Shown: in pieces, positions 25,115 to 27,837 of the stretch
How the letters are laid out: the number at the start of each line of letters is the position of its first letter
How positions within the stretch are numbered: position 1 is the stretch's first letter
From: DASUUI01 sp964577965
GTDB lineage: Bacteria > Gemmatimonadota > Gemmatimonadetes > Gemmatimonadales > Gemmatimonadaceae
Direction of reading: 5' to 3'
DNA length: 27,837 nucleotides
NCBI GenBank assembly: GCA_964577965.1
Contig: CAZOAT010000028.1
Span: 1 to 27,837, forward strand
Notes under the pieces: model-generated
What the model was told of the DNA's origin: nothing
The model's input: only the letters and a program-made list of their open reading frames with translations
The model's database searches: none
Translations under genes and position numbers: made by a program

Positions 25115-25507
25115 TCAATGCGCCAGCGGCTGCGGTGGAGGCAGCGTTGCGAGCCGTTCAGACATGGTTCTGAGCACTTCCTGCAGCATGGCCGCCTGCT
25201 GAACCACCACGAGCTCGGCGATCCCCACGAACCCCTGGGCCGCGCGCACCGCCGAAGTCCGGAGTTCCGGATCGTTCACGATCCTCCGGCCCACGCGATC
25301 GAGGGAGGCAGCAAGCTCGTCGAGCGTCCTCTGCAACTCCGGCGTGATCTCGATTCTGAGAGAGTCGCTGGAATTCCGCGCCTGAACAGTTGCTGAGGTA
25401 GAGGGCGTGACAGTCGGATCCGCGGCGGGAGCAGGCTGCTGCTGAGCAGCGGCTGCCGGCGCAGCGAGCAGAAGCGCGACAAGAAGGGACGGAATGACGT
25501 ACCGCAT
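25115..25507 (-). CDS. Small exported helical protein of unknown function
   Basis: A 130-residue protein that I do not recognise. It starts with a clear signal peptide (MRYVIPSLLVALLLAAPAAA, cleavage about residue 20), then a Gln/Pro/Ala/Thr-rich low-complexity linker to about residue 45. A helical region follows at 50-120 (IEITPELQRTLDELAASLDRVGRRI, AVRAAQGFVGIAELVVVQQAAML read in parts), and a Pro-rich tail. It has no cysteine, so it is probably free in the periplasm. The start is supported by GAGGT eight bases upstream. Its stop faces the MFS stop at three bases. An intrinsic terminator separates it from the receptor gene upstream, so it should have its own promoter in 25508-25590 or depend on read-through. 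Confidence 0.8.
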   Translation of the reverse strand: MRYVIPSLLVALLLAAPAAAAQQQPAPAADPTVTPSTSATVQARNSSDSLRIEITPELQRTLDELAASLDRVGRRIVNDPELRTSAVRAAQGFVGIAELVVVQQAAMLQEVLRTMSERLATLPPPQPLAH

Positions 25508-25515
25508 CGGCTGAG

Positions 25516-25520
25516 ACCTC
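25516..25520 (-). promoter_or_regulatory. Shine-Dalgarno (GAGGT) of the small exported protein
   Basis: On the - strand GAGGT is followed by an 8-base spacer and the ATG at 25507. It is one of the two clear ribosome sites of the window and supports this small gene as real. Confidence 0.65.
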
Positions 25521-25590
25521 GAGAGGGGGCGAATGGCTGACTCCTGGTTAGTACCCCGCTCCGCCGCACTGGTTTACGGTTCCGATGGGG

Positions 25591-25622
25591 AAAAACGGCC
25601 CGGGCAGCGCGCCCGGGCCGTT
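25591..25622 (-). terminator. Intrinsic terminator of the TonB-dependent receptor gene
   Basis: AACGGCCCGGGC (25594-25605) and GCCCGGGCCGTT (25611-25622) form a perfect 12-bp stem with a 5-base loop. Read on the - strand the stem is followed by a run of U (25595 down to 25591). It lies 31 bases beyond the receptor stop codon, the right place and orientation to end that transcript. Read on the + strand there is no comparable U-run, so it acts in one direction. Confidence 0.92.
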
Positions 25623-25652
25623 CTCTGCTGCCGGCCAGCGGCCGACGCCGCT

Positions 25653-27837
25653 CTAGAAGGTGTACTGCAGGCGGGTCATGATCAGACGCCCGACTTCGGG
25701 CACGCCAATGAAGGAGTTCTTGCGGTTGTCCAGGATGTTGGTGCCGGAGAGCGAGATCATCGCACCCTGGCCGACCAGCGGCAGCCTGTATGAGACGCTC
25801 GCGTCCAGGAACGCATTCACCGGCACATCGCCGACATACACGCCCGAGTTCACCGGGAAGGCATTCACGTACCGGCCACGCAGCTCCGCCGCCCAGCCGC
25901 TCAGGTCGTTGCGGTAGCGGGTGGTGAGCGAGCCCTTGTGGTTGGCCGAATTCAGTCGCAATACGTCCACTCCGGACTGCACTTCGGGGAATGTCGTCTT
26001 GCTGATGTAGGAATAAGTACCGATCAGCGACCACGCCGGGTTCAGCGAGACGTCGATTGCGAGATCACTTCCCCAGAGGTTGATCGACTGCTCGATGTTT
26101 CGATAGGTAAAGACGAGGTCCGTGCGATTGGTGAGCGCTGCGTCAGGATCCACACTTGGCTGGTCTGGTACGACGGTACCGACAGGAACCCGAGCGAGAT
26201 CCGTCGTGAAGCCAACTGTGAGCGGCTCCACCGCTGCACCCGGAACGCGACCCTGTTGCGCTTCTGCGGTGAGGATCCCCGCGATGTAGGCGCCCAGGGT
26301 TGTTGGATCCATGAACGCGTTGGGGCTGACGTTCACGGCGGGCGTGATGAAATTCTCCCGCTTCTGCGTCCAGACGTCCACAGCAAGCCGCAGCTTGTCG
26401 CCGATGATTCCCTTGTAGCCGAGCTCGAGGACGTTGTTGAAGGAAGCCTTGAGTGGCTCCACCTCCATCAGCTCACCCGGTGCCACGGTTAAGGCGAACG
26501 GCCCGGCGTCAGTATCCACGCCGCTCGGGTTGAATAGCCGCAGCACGGTGCCAACCCCCGTCGGTGGGGCGGCGCCCAGCAGCGCCCCGAACACCGTTCC
26601 GACATTCTCCGGCGCCACACCCGCGGCCAGCAGCGCAGTGACGAAGGCGGTCTGGTTACCTGCGACCAACGTGCGGTACAGCAGGCCGGCGTCTGCGTCG
26701 ATTCGCGTGTTCGGCGCAAACGTGAGTGGACCCGCTGGATTGGGGCCGAGCACGGGAAACGGGGAGCGCATGTACAGTCCGCCCGCACCGGTTGCTGAGC
26801 TTCTGTCATAGACGAACCCGCTGGCAGGCACGCCCAGAGCGCGGATGTCGTATGGCACTGTCGGGCGCAGCGTCCCGGCCGGCAGATCGAGGAAGAAAGA
26901 GAAGTTTGCCGGCGTCGAGAACGCGCGGTTGTATGTCAGCCGGAGGTTCTGCAGCTCCGTTATTTTGTACACGATAGCTGCGCGCGGCGACCAGAAGTTG
27001 TCGTCCATCTCGCTATGCGTATCGAACCGCAGCGCCGCCACGAAGTCGAACTTCGGTGAAAGATGCGTAACCGAGTGCACGTAGCCGCCGACTTCGGTCA
27101 CGTCATCGATGTCCTCGTTCCGGCCGTTGATCGTGCCGCCGGTACGCGGATCGGTTCCGATGTAATCGGCCCCGACGATGAACTCCTGACGCTGGCCGAA
27201 ATCGATTCCCTGCTGTATCTGCGCGGAGAATACGCGCGATTTGTCCACGATCGGCGTGCCGGTGCGCAGTAGATACGTGCCCCGGGTGTCCAGGCTGTCC
27301 TCGTTGCCGGCGTCGCTCGTGTTGTAGAAGATCTGCGCGAACGTCCTGTTCCACGTGAGACGGCTCTGCATCGTCTGATACGTCCAGTCGCGGGCCTGCG
27401 CCGCGCCGTTCGCGCCGGTGATCTCGATGTAGCTGCCCGCGTGAGTAATGCCGTACGTATTGATCCACTCCATTCCCGCGCGCGGCCGGAGATCAATCCG
27501 GAACTCGCCCGACTCCTTCTCGATGTCGAAGTCGCGCGCATTCGGAACAGGTACGCGCACCCCGACACCGTCCACGATCTCGCCCGTGGGACGCATGATC
27601 GTTTCCGGCTCCGATGGGTCGTTGTACTGCCAGTCGCGACCCCGGAGGATCTCACCGGATAGCTTCACGCCTACCCGCTCCCCGAGCAGCGCTGCGTACC
27701 GGCCGGAGCCACGCAGAACGCTTCGCTCTCCACCGTCGATCGTCAGGGTCCCACCCTGCGATGTGAATGGCGACTTCGTGACGATGTGCATCACGCCCGA
27801 GGAGCTGTTCGGCCCGTACAGCGCCGCCGCCGGACCG
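25653..27837 (-). CDS. TonB-dependent outer-membrane receptor (5' end outside window)
   Basis: A TonB-dependent receptor takes up a large or scarce nutrient across the outer membrane using energy from TonB/ExbBD. The frame is open to the right edge, so the signal peptide, TonB box and most of the plug are missing; about 728 codons are visible. The first visible residues, ALYGPNSSSGVMHIVTKSPF, are the typical end of the plug domain. The rest is a 22-strand-type barrel with alternating aromatic strands, ending NILDNRKNSFIGVPEVGRLIMTRLQYTF in parts, with the final Phe needed for BAM recognition. Long loops occur around the middle, including an Ala/Gly-rich segment. The stop is followed by a strong intrinsic terminator. 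The cargo (siderophore, cobalamin, peptide, glycan) cannot be told; no regulator or SusD-like partner is in the window. Confidence 0.95.
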   Translation of the reverse strand, partial: GPAAALYGPNSSSGVMHIVTKSPFTSQGGTLTIDGGERSVLRGSGRYAALLGERVGVKLSGEILRGRDWQYNDPSEPETIMRPTGEIVDGVGVRVPVPNARDFDIEKESGEFRIDLRPRAGMEWINTYGITHAGSYIEITGANGAAQARDWTYQTMQSRLTWNRTFAQIFYNTSDAGNEDSLDTRGTYLLRTGTPIVDKSRVFSAQIQQGIDFGQRQEFIVGADYIGTDPRTGGTINGRNEDIDDVTEVGGYVHSVTHLSPKFDFVAALRFDTHSEMDDNFWSPRAAIVYKITELQNLRLTYNRAFSTPANFSFFLDLPAGTLRPTVPYDIRALGVPASGFVYDRSSATGAGGLYMRSPFPVLGPNPAGPLTFAPNTRIDADAGLLYRTLVAGNQTAFVTALLAAGVAPENVGTVFGALLGAAPPTGVGTVLRLFNPSGVDTDAGPFALTVAPGELMEVEPLKASFNNVLELGYKGIIGDKLRLAVDVWTQKRENFITPAVNVSPNAFMDPTTLGAYIAGILTAEAQQGRVPGAAVEPLTVGFTTDLARVPVGTVVPDQPSVDPDAALTNRTDLVFTYRNIEQSINLWGSDLAIDVSLNPAWSLIGTYSYISKTTFPEVQSGVDVLRLNSANHKGSLTTRYRNDLSGWAAELRGRYVNAFPVNSGVYVGDVPVNAFLDASVSYRLPLVGQGAMISLSGTNILDNRKNSFIGVPEVGRLIMTRLQYTF

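Noticed and set aside
1..27837. Possible defence island, biosynthetic cluster, prophage or mobile element.
   Set aside because: No integrase, transposase, nuclease, restriction, toxin or phage gene was seen; all genes are recognisable core or transport genes except one small exported protein.

Overview
The window is a GC-rich stretch of chromosome from a diderm (Gram-negative type) bacterium. The outer-membrane assembly pair tamA-tamB, a TonB-dependent receptor, an S46 peptidase with a lipobox, weak Shine-Dalgarno signals, frequent GTG/TTG starts and the overall gene content fit Gemmatimonadota best. That placement is inferred from family content and style; there is no rRNA or marker phylogeny here. 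A 100-N run inside nadA shows the sequence comes from a scaffolded draft assembly.

Layout from left to right: (1) the 3' part of rho, with an Arg/Gly-rich segment before its RNA-binding domain, followed on the + strand by an Omp85/TamA-like barrel protein and a very long TamB-like protein that is translationally coupled to it. (2) An M20 metallodipeptidase on the - strand, whose stop codon overlaps that of tamB. (3) Divergent from it, a + strand run of a DUF255 thioredoxin-domain protein, a VLCAD/ACAD9-type acyl-CoA dehydrogenase and an S46 (DPP7-like) lipoprotein peptidase. (4) A complete de novo NAD operon on the - strand, transcribed nadB-nadA-nadC with overlapping genes; the assembly gap removes the middle of nadA. 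(5) Divergent from nadB, a + strand operon for a BMP-family nucleoside-type ABC importer (binding protein, double ATPase, two permeases) with an MFS transporter fused to its end by an ATGA overlap. (6) On the - strand, a small exported helical protein of unknown function, then a perfect intrinsic terminator and a TonB-dependent receptor that runs off the right edge.

Taken together the genes cover housekeeping (transcription termination, outer-membrane assembly, NAD synthesis) and scavenging of peptides, nucleosides and fatty acids. Gene density is very high: no stretch over 150 bases lacks a gene, and five junctions overlap in a way that suggests translational coupling. I saw no tRNA, rRNA, CRISPR array, insertion sequence, integrase or phage gene. 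I found no convincing new multi-gene system. The best leads are the MFS gene coupled to the nucleoside importer, the Arg/Gly-rich Rho with an altered P-loop, the lipoprotein DPP7-like peptidase, and the recurring TTAG/CTAA words in intergenic DNA.
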